Positions 35,926 to 44,552 of a DNA stretch of 64,000 nucleotides are shown piece by piece; positions within the stretch are counted from its first letter, which is position 1, and the number at the start of each line of letters is the position of its first letter. Both the position numbers and the translations under genes were made by a program. The notes under the pieces were generated by a model, which saw only the letters and a program-made list of their open reading frames with translations, did no database searches and was not told the DNA's origin. This DNA comes from Actinomycetales bacterium (GTDB taxonomy: Bacteria; Actinomycetota; Actinomycetes; S36-B12; UBA5976), in contig JAIXQF010000004.1 of the NCBI GenBank assembly GCA_027484085.1, forward strand, positions 258,162 through 322,161, written 5' to 3'.

Positions 35926-36879
35926 CTAAAACGCCGCGCGCTGCAATCGATCGTTGATTGCCTGAGCCAGCCCTAGTCCAACGGGTGGCACGACATAAAT
36001 CGTTTCAAGTTCTTTGTCATCGCCGGCTCGCAAGCACCCGTAGAGCTCGTGTGCATACTCGTCAATACTTGCAGGAGATCCAAGTCGAACAAATCCCGAA
36101 GGTGTTTTGATATCCGCAAGGGCTAGAAAGCCAGCTTTAGGTAAAGCTGCGATCTTTGAAACATCGGTAACCAAAACAACATTTGCTCTTGGGGCGTAGT
36201 GCGAATCAAGCGCGCCACTAACTCGAGGTGAGTTATCTTCCGCTGTAGCAACTGCAATTCCGGTGATGCGCTCAATATCAGACGAAGTTATGGCGCCTGG
36301 TCGAAGAATTACTGGAGCAGGGCCAGTGGCTAGAACGATCGTTGACTCCAAGCCCACTTCGCAATCACCACCGTCCAATATCAAATCGCCGTGAGCCGAT
36401 AGGTACTCACCTAAGTCAGCAGATACATGTGTAGCACTCGTTGGAGATACGTGCCCAAATCGATTCGCACTCGGCGCAACTAATCCTTGGATTCCTTCAG
36501 CCTTTAGTTTGCTAAGTAGCTCATGTGCAATTGGATGACTTGGGACTCGAACAGCGACCGTATCTTGGCAACCTGTCACGGCATCACTTGCGATTTCAGT
36601 TCTTGGCCCAACAAGAGTTAGGGGTCCGGGCCATACTGCGGCGGCTAACTCATGTGCCCATTGCGGGAGTTCTGAAATCCAATCGTTGGCATCGCCAGCT
36701 GTTGCAACATGCACGATCAATGGATGGTCTGCTGGACGTTCCTTAGCGGAGAATACTCGAGCAACAGCTGACCCATCTAAAGCGTTGGCAGCTAGTCCGT
36801 AAACCGTTTCGGTTGGGATTGCGCACAATCTGCCGGTAGAAAGTGCAGTTACGGCTTGAGCAATATCATCGACAATCAT
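35926..36879 (-). CDS. tsaC: L-threonylcarbamoyladenylate synthase, Sua5 type
   Basis: Makes threonylcarbamoyl-AMP from threonine, bicarbonate and ATP for t6A modification of ANN-decoding tRNAs. The 317-residue length indicates the two-domain Sua5 form. The YrdC domain has IPTETVYGLAANA, KERPADHPLIVH, WPGPLTLV and PSANRFGHVSPTSA; the linker SGALDSHYAPRANV matches the SHYAP loop before the Sua5 domain. Its stop is adjacent to the convergent DUF445 stop. Confidence 0.93.
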   Translation of the reverse strand: MIVDDIAQAVTALSTGRLCAIPTETVYGLAANALDGSAVARVFSAKERPADHPLIVHVATAGDANDWISELPQWAHELAAAVWPGPLTLVGPRTEIASDAVTGCQDTVAVRVPSHPIAHELLSKLKAEGIQGLVAPSANRFGHVSPTSATHVSADLGEYLSAHGDLILDGGDCEVGLESTIVLATGPAPVILRPGAITSSDIERITGIAVATAEDNSPRVSGALDSHYAPRANVVLVTDVSKIAALPKAGFLALADIKTPSGFVRLGSPASIDEYAHELYGCLRAGDDKELETIYVVPPVGLGLAQAINDRLQRAAF

Positions 36880-36900
36880 GGTTGCTCGGGTTTCATGAAA

Positions 36901-38118
36901 CTAGCCCCACCAGAATGCAGTTGCGATGCCTAGGTAAAGGGTAATCAAAGCGGCTCCTTCAAACCACGTTGATTGGCCATCGGAAACTACAACGATTGCG
37001 ATAAAAACGGCCATGAACATTACTGCAAGAAGTAGCGGCGATAGAACTAATGTGAAAGTTGCTGCACCTACAAGCGGAGCAACTAACGCAATTAGGGGAG
37101 CAACAATCATTGCTACTTGAACTGGTGATTGCAAAATGATTTGCAGTGCGTAACTTTGCTGGTCCCGTAGTGCTAGTTGAACACCAGCAAAACTTTCCAC
37201 AACGTTACTTGCCAATGCAACAATGATTAACCCGGCAAACGCCTCAGAAATACCCAGAGTCGACATTGCAGATGGCAATACTTCAACAAACCAACTTGAA
37301 ACCACAATCGAACCCGTGAGTGCAACTAACACCATCAACGCAGCGACATTAAATGGCCACTGTCCGTGCTCATCAACTTCGCTGGCAGCAACCAGTGCTT
37401 CGTTCGTTCCAGTAACCGGTGACTCATGATTCGCGTGACGAATTGTGTCGGGAATTGAGGCAAGAAACAAGACAATCAAGAGCAGCGAAATAATCACCGT
37501 GATTGCTCGTTCGTACTCAACTGCAGGAGTGTTAAAGCTGGCCGCTAATGATGGGATGGCCAAGGCAAAAACTGAAAGCGCCAACAACATACTTAGTTGA
37601 CGGGCTGAAACCACATTAAAAGACTGCCGACCATATTTTCTGCCGCCGACGACGAAGGCAATGCCCATCACCAACAAAATGTTGGCAATGACAGATCCAA
37701 CGATTGTGGCTTTAACAATTTCATAAAGTCCAGCTTTAAGTGCAAACAGAATCACAAAAATCTCAGGAAGGTTGCCAAGCAAAGATTGCAGCAAGCCATT
37801 TAAGCCACGGCCAATTCGGTGACTAATTGCTTCTACGCTGCGAACTACGAGACGAGCAATTGCACCCAAGGCAATGGCCGAAGTTAGGAAGGCTAAAACA
37901 GGGTTACCGCTTGTGTTGTTCAAAATTCCAGCCGCAGTTGTAATGCCTAGAACTATGGCTAAAAGTCTGCGATCAGAATGGCTAAGTACAGCTAAACCAT
38001 GTGGGCGTTCGACTGTAATGGTTGCAACTTTGCCCGCTTTAGCGGCTCGGCGACCACGATATCCTGAGCTTGCTACTTTTTCAGACTCTGGCTGTGGATC
38101 AACTCTGCGACGTGACAT
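36901..38118 (-). CDS. Calcium/proton antiporter (CaCA family)
   Basis: A 405-residue cation antiporter with a 50-residue basic cytoplasmic head and about eleven membrane segments. The two alpha repeats carry the acidic motifs SLLGNLPEIFVILFALKAG (about residue 112) with GSVIANILLVMG, and IVALASNVVESFAGVQLAL (about 298) with LQSPVQVAM. A His/Asp-containing linker between the halves (about 225-240) may be regulatory. It would export Ca2+ in exchange for protons. It lies 21 bases upstream of the Sua5 gene on the same strand. Confidence 0.85.
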   Translation of the reverse strand: MSRRRVDPQPESEKVASSGYRGRRAAKAGKVATITVERPHGLAVLSHSDRRLLAIVLGITTAAGILNNTSGNPVLAFLTSAIALGAIARLVVRSVEAISHRIGRGLNGLLQSLLGNLPEIFVILFALKAGLYEIVKATIVGSVIANILLVMGIAFVVGGRKYGRQSFNVVSARQLSMLLALSVFALAIPSLAASFNTPAVEYERAITVIISLLLIVLFLASIPDTIRHANHESPVTGTNEALVAASEVDEHGQWPFNVAALMVLVALTGSIVVSSWFVEVLPSAMSTLGISEAFAGLIIVALASNVVESFAGVQLALRDQQSYALQIILQSPVQVAMIVAPLIALVAPLVGAATFTLVLSPLLLAVMFMAVFIAIVVVSDGQSTWFEGAALITLYLGIATAFWWG

Positions 38119-38152
38119 AACTTGAATCTTACCGTTTCTGAGATATCGGAAA

Positions 38153-39034
38153 TTATCCCTTGATTTCTAACGTTACATACGCCGATTTCAACACTTCAAT
38201 TAATCTCGTACGCAGTACTTGCGCACGGTCGGCGAATTGCAATTGTCGATTAGCAAATTCTTCTCTGCCGGCTTGAGTCTCAACTGGAATTGGAATTACA
38301 CCAAGATCTGCCAAGTCATACGGTGCTGTTTGCATATCAACAGTTCGAATATCTTTTGCTAGCGAGAACGCATCACGAACTAGGTCCGATCCAAAAATGG
38401 GTGCGAAGCGCTGCGCGTATTTGTATAGGTCCATATTTGCGTGCAAGCAGCCTGGCTGCTCAACTTCATTTCGATCAACTGGAGTTAGTTGAAGTGGATT
38501 TAGCGGCGCGGCAATTGGAGTGAAGAACCTGAAAGCGTCAAAATGCGTGCAACGTAATCCAACTTCATCAATGGTGGCGCGAATTTGTTCTTGACTAAGT
38601 CGCAGCGGCCACTTCTCGTGGCGCACTTCTTCGGCGCCAAGAACCATGGCCCATTCGTGTAAACCAAAACACCCAGACCGTATCGATCGCTCTTGGGTCT
38701 TTGATAGAAAGTTAAGAAGATTGATGGCCGCTTCTTGATTCTTAGCTAACCATTCAGGTTGGATCTGAATTTTGCCATCAACAAACTCATAGCTCCCTGA
38801 TGGGAAATCTTCGAATTCAACTTCGGTTGCGACTAGTGAGAATCCAAAACCAGGATGCCAATTCAGCAATTTGTTAGTACTGATCGGGTAGTACTCGAAT
38901 AAGAAATCATCGACTGGATGGCTCTCATGACGAGAGCGACGCTCCAGCCGCGGAGTTACCCAAGGCAAAACTTGTTCTTGGTGCACATCTCGCAATTCAT
39001 GCCAAACCTCGGTTGGCAACACTGCTTTATTCAT
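38153..39034 (-). CDS. Actinobacterial protein annotated as 3-methyladenine DNA glycosylase-like
   Basis: About 293 residues. SHPVDDFLFEYYPISTNKLLNWHPGFG near residue 40 (in part) and GCFGLHEWAMV with CTHFDAFRFFTP are the recurring motifs of an actinobacterial family that databases name 3-methyladenine DNA glycosylase; I do not see an HhH-GPD or AAG motif, so the activity is unproven. I start at ATG 39034, 7 bases after the upstream stop, because the longer frame from 39079 overlaps that gene. It forms an operon with the FAD oxidoreductase. Confidence 0.6.
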   Translation of the reverse strand: MNKAVLPTEVWHELRDVHQEQVLPWVTPRLERRSRHESHPVDDFLFEYYPISTNKLLNWHPGFGFSLVATEVEFEDFPSGSYEFVDGKIQIQPEWLAKNQEAAINLLNFLSKTQERSIRSGCFGLHEWAMVLGAEEVRHEKWPLRLSQEQIRATIDEVGLRCTHFDAFRFFTPIAAPLNPLQLTPVDRNEVEQPGCLHANMDLYKYAQRFAPIFGSDLVRDAFSLAKDIRTVDMQTAPYDLADLGVIPIPVETQAGREEFANRQLQFADRAQVLRTRLIEVLKSAYVTLEIKG

Positions 39035-39041
39035 ATACCAA

Positions 39042-40166
39042 CTAGCTCGCAAAATCCGAAACAACTTTGCTTTGACCATCTATGAATTGATCGACCACAC
39101 TTCGTGCCAAAAGCGCGCCGACTACATTTCCGGTGCCGCTGTAAGCACCGACGGCCCAAACGCCGGGTTGGACTTGCTTCACAATCGGCAAACCAGATTC
39201 TGTGTAACTCACAATCGCAGCCCAATGATGTTCAATTGGAGCTGTCGCACCGAGTGCTTCAAGGCTTTGAACAAGGTAATCACGCATCGTTTGGGTCGGT
39301 TCAACTACGTCAGTAGCTTCTTGGGCTAGCGCCAAATCCCTGCCACCACCGATGGCAATACGTCCGTCGGGAAGTTGTTGCCAATAGTCCCAACCTTGAC
39401 GGGTGTAAACCGCATATTTCAGTTTAAGTTTTTCATCTGGCGCAGTAGAAATCATTTGCAGGCGAGTTGGTTGTACTTGATCTGCAAGTTCTGGCAGCGC
39501 CTTACCCAAGTTTCCATCGACCGCAACCAAAATATGCTTTGCTCTACTGCTTCCTTGATCTGTCGTCACGATCCCAGATTCAATTTTGATCGCTGGTGAG
39601 TGAGTGTAGATTTTCGCCCCCGCTGCTTGTGCAAGTTTTGCAAGTGCGATGGCGCGTTTAGCTGGATGGAAAGTGCCATCTGTTGGAATCAAAATCCCAA
39701 CACCCTGGTCTCCCTCATAATCTTCAACTGGAAACCCATCAGCTATCAATGCATCGCGGTGCGCATAAGTATCTGCAAGTTCTTCCGAATCTTCGCCAAC
39801 CTTCAGTTCACCAATGCGAAGTGCACCAATTCGAGAAACCGCCTCAGGCGTTGTTGCCTCTATGCGATCCATTTCATCCAAGGTGTGTTGGTACAAAGCA
39901 GTCGCCCGTTCGATACCTAACTCTTTTCGAACGTTGTGATGAAAGTCTGCGATTCCAGCCAAGAGTAGGCCACCGTTTCGGCCAGCGGCACCAGCAGCAA
40001 TGCGATCAGCGTCGATTCCGACAACAGACAAGCCTCGTTGGGCCGCGTGTAGTAACGCTGTTAGTCCAGAACCACCAAGTCCCACAACTACGAGATCAGC
40101 CTCAATTGCTGATGTGAGCTGGGGAAATTCAGGGCGCTCGACATTTATGTCCCAGACGATACCCAT
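39042..40166 (-). CDS. FAD-dependent oxidoreductase (DAO family)
   Basis: A 374-residue flavoprotein of the D-amino-acid oxidase-like family. The FAD loop is VVVGLGGSGLTALLHAAQRG (residues 26-45), followed by GIDADRIAAGAAGRNGGLL (about 50-68). The C-terminal VWAVGAYSGTGNVVGALLARS is the second FAD-contact region. Members oxidise amino acids, amines or glycerol phosphate; no substrate is evident. It lies just upstream of the glycosylase-like gene on the same strand. Confidence 0.82.
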   Translation of the reverse strand: MGIVWDINVERPEFPQLTSAIEADLVVVGLGGSGLTALLHAAQRGLSVVGIDADRIAAGAAGRNGGLLLAGIADFHHNVRKELGIERATALYQHTLDEMDRIEATTPEAVSRIGALRIGELKVGEDSEELADTYAHRDALIADGFPVEDYEGDQGVGILIPTDGTFHPAKRAIALAKLAQAAGAKIYTHSPAIKIESGIVTTDQGSSRAKHILVAVDGNLGKALPELADQVQPTRLQMISTAPDEKLKLKYAVYTRQGWDYWQQLPDGRIAIGGGRDLALAQEATDVVEPTQTMRDYLVQSLEALGATAPIEHHWAAIVSYTESGLPIVKQVQPGVWAVGAYSGTGNVVGALLARSVVDQFIDGQSKVVSDFAS

Positions 40167-40229
40167 GATTTACCCATTTCATTTGAATGCTAATTAGGTT
40201 TTTTGTGCCTTAGGTAACAGCATAGGAGT

Positions 40230-40409
40230 ATGAGTTCGACCTCTGAAAATCCTGCTGAAAAGTTGAATCCAAAAGATGAAAGTGCTGCGAAGTTACGCGC
40301 ACTACTTGATGGAATTGAATTAACGCCGGAACAAACAAGCGATGATGCTGCCCCGCCATCTAATCGCGATCGGGAATTACTTGAGGACGTTCCGCCACAT
40401 CACGGTTAA
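40230..40409 (+). CDS. Small acidic protein, 59 residues
   Basis: A short gene of 60 codons including TAA. It starts MSSTSENPAEK and ends RDRELLEDVPPHHG; the middle is acidic and Ala-rich without hydrophobic runs. AGGAG sits almost directly before the ATG (1-base gap), which is close but strong, and codon use matches the neighbours. The VPPHHG end resembles small conserved actinobacterial proteins I have seen, but I cannot name a family. The last 4 bases overlap the end of the convergent SAF-domain gene. Confidence 0.6.
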   Translation: MSSTSENPAEKLNPKDESAAKLRALLDGIELTPEQTSDDAAPPSNRDRELLEDVPPHHG

Positions 40410-41041
40410 GGCAACAACGCGATCGTGAATCCTTGATTTGAGATGTGACCAGCGATGCTGATTGCTGCAACCGAATCCACTCCAACGATGATCGACGTTC
40501 CTGCTGTTCCGCCAGAAAACATCGAACTCTTAACGGCGGAAGGAATTGCCAATATCTTCGCCCTTGAGGCAATCAAAATTCCAGTGTTAAATCCGTCGTT
40601 ACTCGCACCATAAACATCGATGTCGTCACCTACGTTCAACAGCGAACCGTTAGTGCTGGCACTAACTGGAAGCGAAACGGCAACATAATTTCTTGGCAAA
40701 CCAGAAAGTAAGTTAGAACCAACTAAATCATTGCCGCTGATTGGCTGATTTGGTTCTAGTGAGCGAGCTAAAACCCGCCCAACTAAATCGCTCGAGTCCG
40801 ATTGCAAAGTTTCCCATGAAGATTCGGCCGCAATGAATTTTTCAGTGAAGTCTGATGTAGTCAAAGTTTTTCCGGCAGCCAACGATTCAGTGGCAACGAA
40901 AATTTTTACTTGAGATCCAGGACTCGGAATCACCAAACTCAAAGCAAGCAAGGTGCCAAGGCCGGCAAGTGACGCCGCAATAGAACGCCGATACCGAACG
41001 ATTAATGGATAGTACTTGTACATAAATTCGAGGTTTTTCAT
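40406..41041 (-). CDS. SAF domain-containing membrane-anchored protein (CpaB/RcpC-like)
   Basis: About 211 residues: a short basic head, one membrane anchor (about 22-40, ASLAGLGTLLALSLVIP), then a SAF domain (about 50-115, ESLAAGKTLTTSDF and LEPNQPISGNDLV) and a beta-rich tail. CpaB/RcpC proteins assist Flp pilus assembly, but no pilus genes are nearby; an SAF protein beside fmdB is common in Actinobacteria. I use ATG 41041, since the frame from 41179 overlaps the divergent fmdB. Confidence 0.7.
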   Translation of the reverse strand: MKNLEFMYKYYPLIVRYRRSIAASLAGLGTLLALSLVIPSPGSQVKIFVATESLAAGKTLTTSDFTEKFIAAESSWETLQSDSSDLVGRVLARSLEPNQPISGNDLVGSNLLSGLPRNYVAVSLPVSASTNGSLLNVGDDIDVYGASNDGFNTGILIASRAKILAIPSAVKSSMFSGGTAGTSIIVGVDSVAAISIAGHISNQGFTIALLP

Positions 41042-41122
41042 AGTCGTGCCACGATAAGTCCAAACCCAGATTTCGCGACTTAATTTGTCCACAGGTACGA
41101 TTGCAGGAGTCGAAAGGAAATC

Positions 41123-41413
41123 ATGCCTACCTACCAATACGTTTGCGGACAATGCGATGCACCGCTTGAGGTAGTCCAATCCTTTTCCGATGATGCGCTA
41201 ACTACTTGCCCAGAATGCAATGCTGAAGCGCTGAAAAAGGTCTATGGCTCCGTCGGAGTTGTATTTAAGGGCTCAGGTTTCTATCGAAACGATTCGCGGG
41301 GAACCACTACCTCAGCAACTACAAGTTCAACGGAAAGCACCTCGAGTTCTGCGCCAGCAAGCGCCCCGGCCGCAACTCCAGCACCAGCAAGTTCACCAAG
41401 CCCAAGTGCTTAA
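41123..41413 (+). CDS. FmdB family zinc ribbon protein
   Basis: A 96-residue protein with a zinc ribbon, Cys8-x2-Cys11 and Cys29-x2-Cys32 (YVCGQC and TTCPEC), then GVVFKGSGFYRNDSR, the family hallmark. The C-terminal 35 residues are Ser/Thr/Pro/Ala-rich. The role is unproven; FmdB names come from formamide genes in other organisms. AAAGGAAA precedes the ATG. Its last 8 bases overlap the start of the first crcB. Confidence 0.85.
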   Translation: MPTYQYVCGQCDAPLEVVQSFSDDALTTCPECNAEALKKVYGSVGVVFKGSGFYRNDSRGTTTSATTSSTESTSSSAPASAPAATPAPASSPSPSA

Positions 41414-41771
41414 ATTTGGACTAAGTGCTGCAGTCGGTGCAGCAATTGGATCGCTAGCCCGGCTACAAATTTCTTATTGGTTTCAAACCCCGAGTCAAAC
41501 TTCTTTTCCATGGGCAACTTTCGCGGTGAATGTAGTCGGCGCGCTCTTGATTGGCTTAGCTGCAACTTCGCAACGAGTCGCTTCTAGTGAAAACCGCAGA
41601 CATTTTGTCGTGACCGGTTTACTTGGCGGCTTTACCACGTTCTCAGCAATCGCGGTAGAAACTTTGCAACTTGCAAACTCACCAATTATTTCTGCCACTT
41701 ATGTAGTCGGAACCTTCGCGATTGGTGTCGCAGCAACTCACATCGGTAGTTTGCTAGGACAGCGACGATGA
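41406..41771 (+). CDS. crcB: Fluoride ion transporter CrcB, first copy
   Basis: About 121 residues with four membrane segments. GAAIGSLARLQISYWF, FPWATFAVNVVGALLIGLAA (Asn in TM2) and LLGGFTTFSAIAVETLQL (TM3 break) are the Fluc signatures. Fluc channels export fluoride as antiparallel dimers, and neighbouring pairs often form heterodimers. The GTG start at 41406 is the first in-frame start codon of the homologous region; upstream sequence in this frame is fmdB read out of phase. The stop overlaps the second copy by 4 bases. Confidence 0.88.
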   Translation: MLKFGLSAAVGAAIGSLARLQISYWFQTPSQTSFPWATFAVNVVGALLIGLAATSQRVASSENRRHFVVTGLLGGFTTFSAIAVETLQLANSPIISATYVVGTFAIGVAATHIGSLLGQRR

Positions 41772-42124
41772 ATCTAATTCTTTTTGTTCTTGCAGCCGCA
41801 TTTGGTGGCTTTATTCGCTTTGCGTTTGAGTACTACTTACCTCCCGTTGGAAAGTTCGCATTTCCTCGTGCCACTCTGATGGTGAATATTTTTGGCGCGT
41901 TCTTATTGGGAATGGTTTTGGCATTGCCAGGGGAATGGCAAGTGATATTGGGTGCAGGCCTTTGTGGTTCCTTAACAACTTTTAGTGGAGTCAGTTTGCA
42001 GTTACACCGCAGACTTAAATCACAGGCATTCAGACCAGCGATGATTTATGCAGTCATCTTGATTTCAGTCGGAGTCATCGCCGCAGGTGGCGGAATGATT
42101 CTGGGTCGCTATCTATTTAGCTAA
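41768..42124 (+). CDS. crcB: Fluoride ion transporter CrcB, second copy
   Basis: A 118-residue, four-segment Fluc subunit: GGFIRFAFEYYL, FPRATLMVNIFGAFLLGM and GLCGSLTTFSGVSLQL. It overlaps copy one by 4 bases, so equal synthesis of both halves of a heterodimer is likely. No fluoride riboswitch was seen before fmdB or between the genes. The stop overlaps, tail to tail, the convergent 5-formyltetrahydrofolate cyclo-ligase gene by 8 bases. Confidence 0.88.
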   Translation: MNLILFVLAAAFGGFIRFAFEYYLPPVGKFAFPRATLMVNIFGAFLLGMVLALPGEWQVILGAGLCGSLTTFSGVSLQLHRRLKSQAFRPAMIYAVILISVGVIAAGGGMILGRYLFS

Positions 42125-42683
42125 TACGAATAACTCGATTTGGCGTCACAATGATGTCAATTGGTGCATCGTGAGATTCACTTGGAACGGAATCGTCAAC
42201 CTCATCATCGAAAACTAAACATATTCGTATCGGACCACCCAATTCTTTTGGTGAAACATTGGCCAGAGCGCGGTCATAGTATCCAGCTCCTCTGCCTAGT
42301 CGCGTACCATCAAGGCCCACGCGAAGTGCTGGGATCAGAATCGCACTTGCTTGCGAAATATCGATGTCGGCCGCTGGTGGCTCCTGGATTCCGTAACTGT
42401 TGGTAATCAGGTCATCACCATCAAATCCCCACGCCAAAGAATTCCCAGGTTTCATGATGGGTAAGGCGATATCTTTTTCAAGTCCGCGTAACTTCTCGCG
42501 TAGTGGCAACGTAGGTGGCTCAGTTTTCATTGACACAAAACAGGTAACAAGTTTGCCTTGGCATAAGTTTGCCCAGTTGTGAGTTGCGATACTCAATCCA
42601 GCCTCAGAAATTTCTTCGCTACTCCGTGCAGCTCTCGCGGCGATCGATTGATTGCGCACTGTGTCTTTGGAACGACTTCCCAT
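42117..42683 (-). CDS. 5-formyltetrahydrofolate cyclo-ligase
   Basis: A 188-residue enzyme converting 5-formyl-THF to 5,10-methenyl-THF with ATP, salvaging folate. The signature ILIPALRVGLDGTRLGRGAGYYDR (quoted to show the region near residue 130) and RNQSIAARAARS near the N-terminus are present. ATG 42683 has AAAGG directly upstream; the frame is open to 42797 but would overlap galU, which is divergent and begins 31 bases away. Confidence 0.85.
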   Translation of the reverse strand: MGSRSKDTVRNQSIAARAARSSEEISEAGLSIATHNWANLCQGKLVTCFVSMKTEPPTLPLREKLRGLEKDIALPIMKPGNSLAWGFDGDDLITNSYGIQEPPAADIDISQASAILIPALRVGLDGTRLGRGAGYYDRALANVSPKELGGPIRICLVFDDEVDDSVPSESHDAPIDIIVTPNRVIRIS

Positions 42684-42714
42684 CCCTTTACCGTATTGCC
42701 AGTAAAGTCTAGGT

Positions 42715-43617
42715 ATGAGCAACAGGGGCGCAATCAATAAAGCTGTGATTCCGGTAGCGGGACTCGGTACGAGATTTTTGCCAGCCACTAAAGCCACCCC
42801 AAAGGAAATGTTGCCAGTAGTCGATAAACCAGCGATTCAGTATGTAGTCGAAGAGGCGGCAGCTTCCGGCATAACTGATGTGCTTTTTGTCACCGGCCGA
42901 AATAAGGAATCTTTAGAAAACCACTTCGATCGATCTCCAAGCCTCGAGCAAACCTTGGCCGAGCGTGGTGCACATGAAATGCAAGCCAAGATTTCTGGTT
43001 TAGCAGGCCTGGCGGCAATGCATTATGTACGGCAGGGTGTCCCGATGGGATTAGGCCATGCAGTACACATGGCAAAAGACCACGTCGGTAATCACGCATT
43101 TGCAGTTTTACTTGGTGATGATTTAGTTGATGTCTCAACGCCGGTTCTGCCGGAAATGTATGCAGCCCAAGCAAAATTTGGTGGCAGCATTTTGGCTCTG
43201 ATGGAAGTCCCCGAAGATCAAATTCATTTGTACGGTTGCGCCGCCGTTGAACCAACAGATGATGCACACATTGTTCGAGTCACCGAGCTAGTTGAGAAAC
43301 CAGCACCAGGAACTGCGCCAAGCAATCTTGCAGTTATTGGTAGATACGTGATTGATCCTTCGATCTTTGGGCTGCTAGAAAACCTTGCTCCGGGTCGTGG
43401 CGGCGAAATTCAACTAACGGATGCGTTGGCGCAACTAATTGATCTACCAAGCGAGTCAGGTGGTGGCGTACATGCCGTTATCTTCCGCGGCAAGCGTTAC
43501 GACACTGGTGACAAACTTTCTTATCTAAAGAGTGTGGTTTCTATTGCACTGGATCGTGATGACCTAGGACCGGATCTTCGGGCTTGGTTGACTACATATT
43601 TAGCAGGCGGAAATTAA
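42715..43617 (+). CDS. galU: UTP-glucose-1-phosphate uridylyltransferase
   Basis: A 300-residue enzyme making UDP-glucose for wall glycans and for ugd. AVIPVAGLGTRFLPATKATPKEMLPV (residues 10-35, in part), DKPAIQYVVEEA and LLGDDLVDV are diagnostic; VELVEKP-like VTELVEKPAP and RGGEIQLTDAL follow. It starts the unit galU-moeA-rimJ-sepX known from other Actinobacteria; its TAA overlaps the ATG of the moeA-like gene. Confidence 0.94.
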   Translation: MSNRGAINKAVIPVAGLGTRFLPATKATPKEMLPVVDKPAIQYVVEEAAASGITDVLFVTGRNKESLENHFDRSPSLEQTLAERGAHEMQAKISGLAGLAAMHYVRQGVPMGLGHAVHMAKDHVGNHAFAVLLGDDLVDVSTPVLPEMYAAQAKFGGSILALMEVPEDQIHLYGCAAVEPTDDAHIVRVTELVEKPAPGTAPSNLAVIGRYVIDPSIFGLLENLAPGRGGEIQLTDALAQLIDLPSESGGGVHAVIFRGKRYDTGDKLSYLKSVVSIALDRDDLGPDLRAWLTTYLAGGN

Positions 43618-44540
43618 TGCGCTCAGTAGAGCAACACCTTGAGGCAGTGCTAGCAAATGTTGCACCCTTGGAATCTCTGGAAGTCGGATTATTAGGTTCA
43701 GTGGGATGTGTCCTGGCTGAACAGGTAACTACAAATGACAATGGCAATGAGCATGTCTTGATTCCGCAAGGAACTGCAATCGGTGCTCGACACGTTGCGC
43801 TTTTGGCCGCGGCAAACTTAGGTCGAATTTGGGTGCACCCGAAACCTCGCGTGGTCATCCTGACTATCGGAAGCGATTTGGCTGATCCGGGAACGTTAGA
43901 GGATCTGCGCCCAGACATCAATGGCATCGCATTAACAATTGCTTCAACCGCTGCGGGGGCAATGACATTTCGTGTTGGTCCACTGCAAAGCGATGCTGAC
44001 TTAATCAGGTCTGCAATCGAAGATCAATTGGTTCGAGCCGATGTAATCATTACTGCTTGCGGTATGAATGCTGGTGACTACGACTTATTAACAAGCGTGC
44101 TTCGCCAGCTCGGTCGAGTCGAAGTTTCTCGAGTGAACATGACACCAGGTGGCGCCCAAGGTTTTGGCGTTATTGGTCCTGATGCCACTCCAATTTTTGT
44201 TCTTCCAGGTAACCCAGTTGGCGCATTGCTTTCCTTTGATATTTTTGTTCGGCCCTTGATTAGACGGCTTATGGGGCACAGCAAGCTTCATCATCGTGTT
44301 ATTGAAGCCCGCCTTGAGTCGCCTGTTGATGGCGCCGGTGATGACGCTCGATATGTTCGCGCGCGCCTATCGCGTTCCGGAAATTTCCCGGTGGTGAAGT
44401 CGTTAGAGAACAGCAGCGACCATCCATTGTCTGGCTTGGCAACCGCCGATGCATTGATTGTTATTCCTGCAGGAACTGATCGCTTGAATGCTGGTGACAC
44501 CGTAAAAGTTATGCAAATTGACGCACCAGGTGACGAGTAA
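43617..44540 (+). CDS. MoeA-like protein lacking domain II
   Basis: About 307 residues where molybdotransferases have about 400. VEQHLEAVLANVAPLESLEV and VGCVLAEQV match MoeA domain I, but the next part jumps to VLIPQGTAIGARHVALLAA, so roughly 100 residues, including the PPFDNSAMDGYA-type segment and the MTGAP loop of domain II, are absent. The MoCF domain (PRVVILTIGSDL to ITACGMNAGDYDLL) and the C-terminal domain (TPIFVLPGNPVGALLSF) remain. Residues equivalent to E. coli Asp59 and Thr100 are gone, so molybdenum insertion is unlikely. ATG overlaps the galU stop. Confidence 0.75.
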   Translation: MRSVEQHLEAVLANVAPLESLEVGLLGSVGCVLAEQVTTNDNGNEHVLIPQGTAIGARHVALLAAANLGRIWVHPKPRVVILTIGSDLADPGTLEDLRPDINGIALTIASTAAGAMTFRVGPLQSDADLIRSAIEDQLVRADVIITACGMNAGDYDLLTSVLRQLGRVEVSRVNMTPGGAQGFGVIGPDATPIFVLPGNPVGALLSFDIFVRPLIRRLMGHSKLHHRVIEARLESPVDGAGDDARYVRARLSRSGNFPVVKSLENSSDHPLSGLATADALIVIPAGTDRLNAGDTVKVMQIDAPGDE

Positions 44541-44552
44541 TCGGGTGCAAAA

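Noticed and set aside
41244-41405. Longer start for the first crcB
   Set aside because: This stretch is fmdB read in another frame, Gln/Arg/Pro-rich and unlike any Fluc N-terminus.
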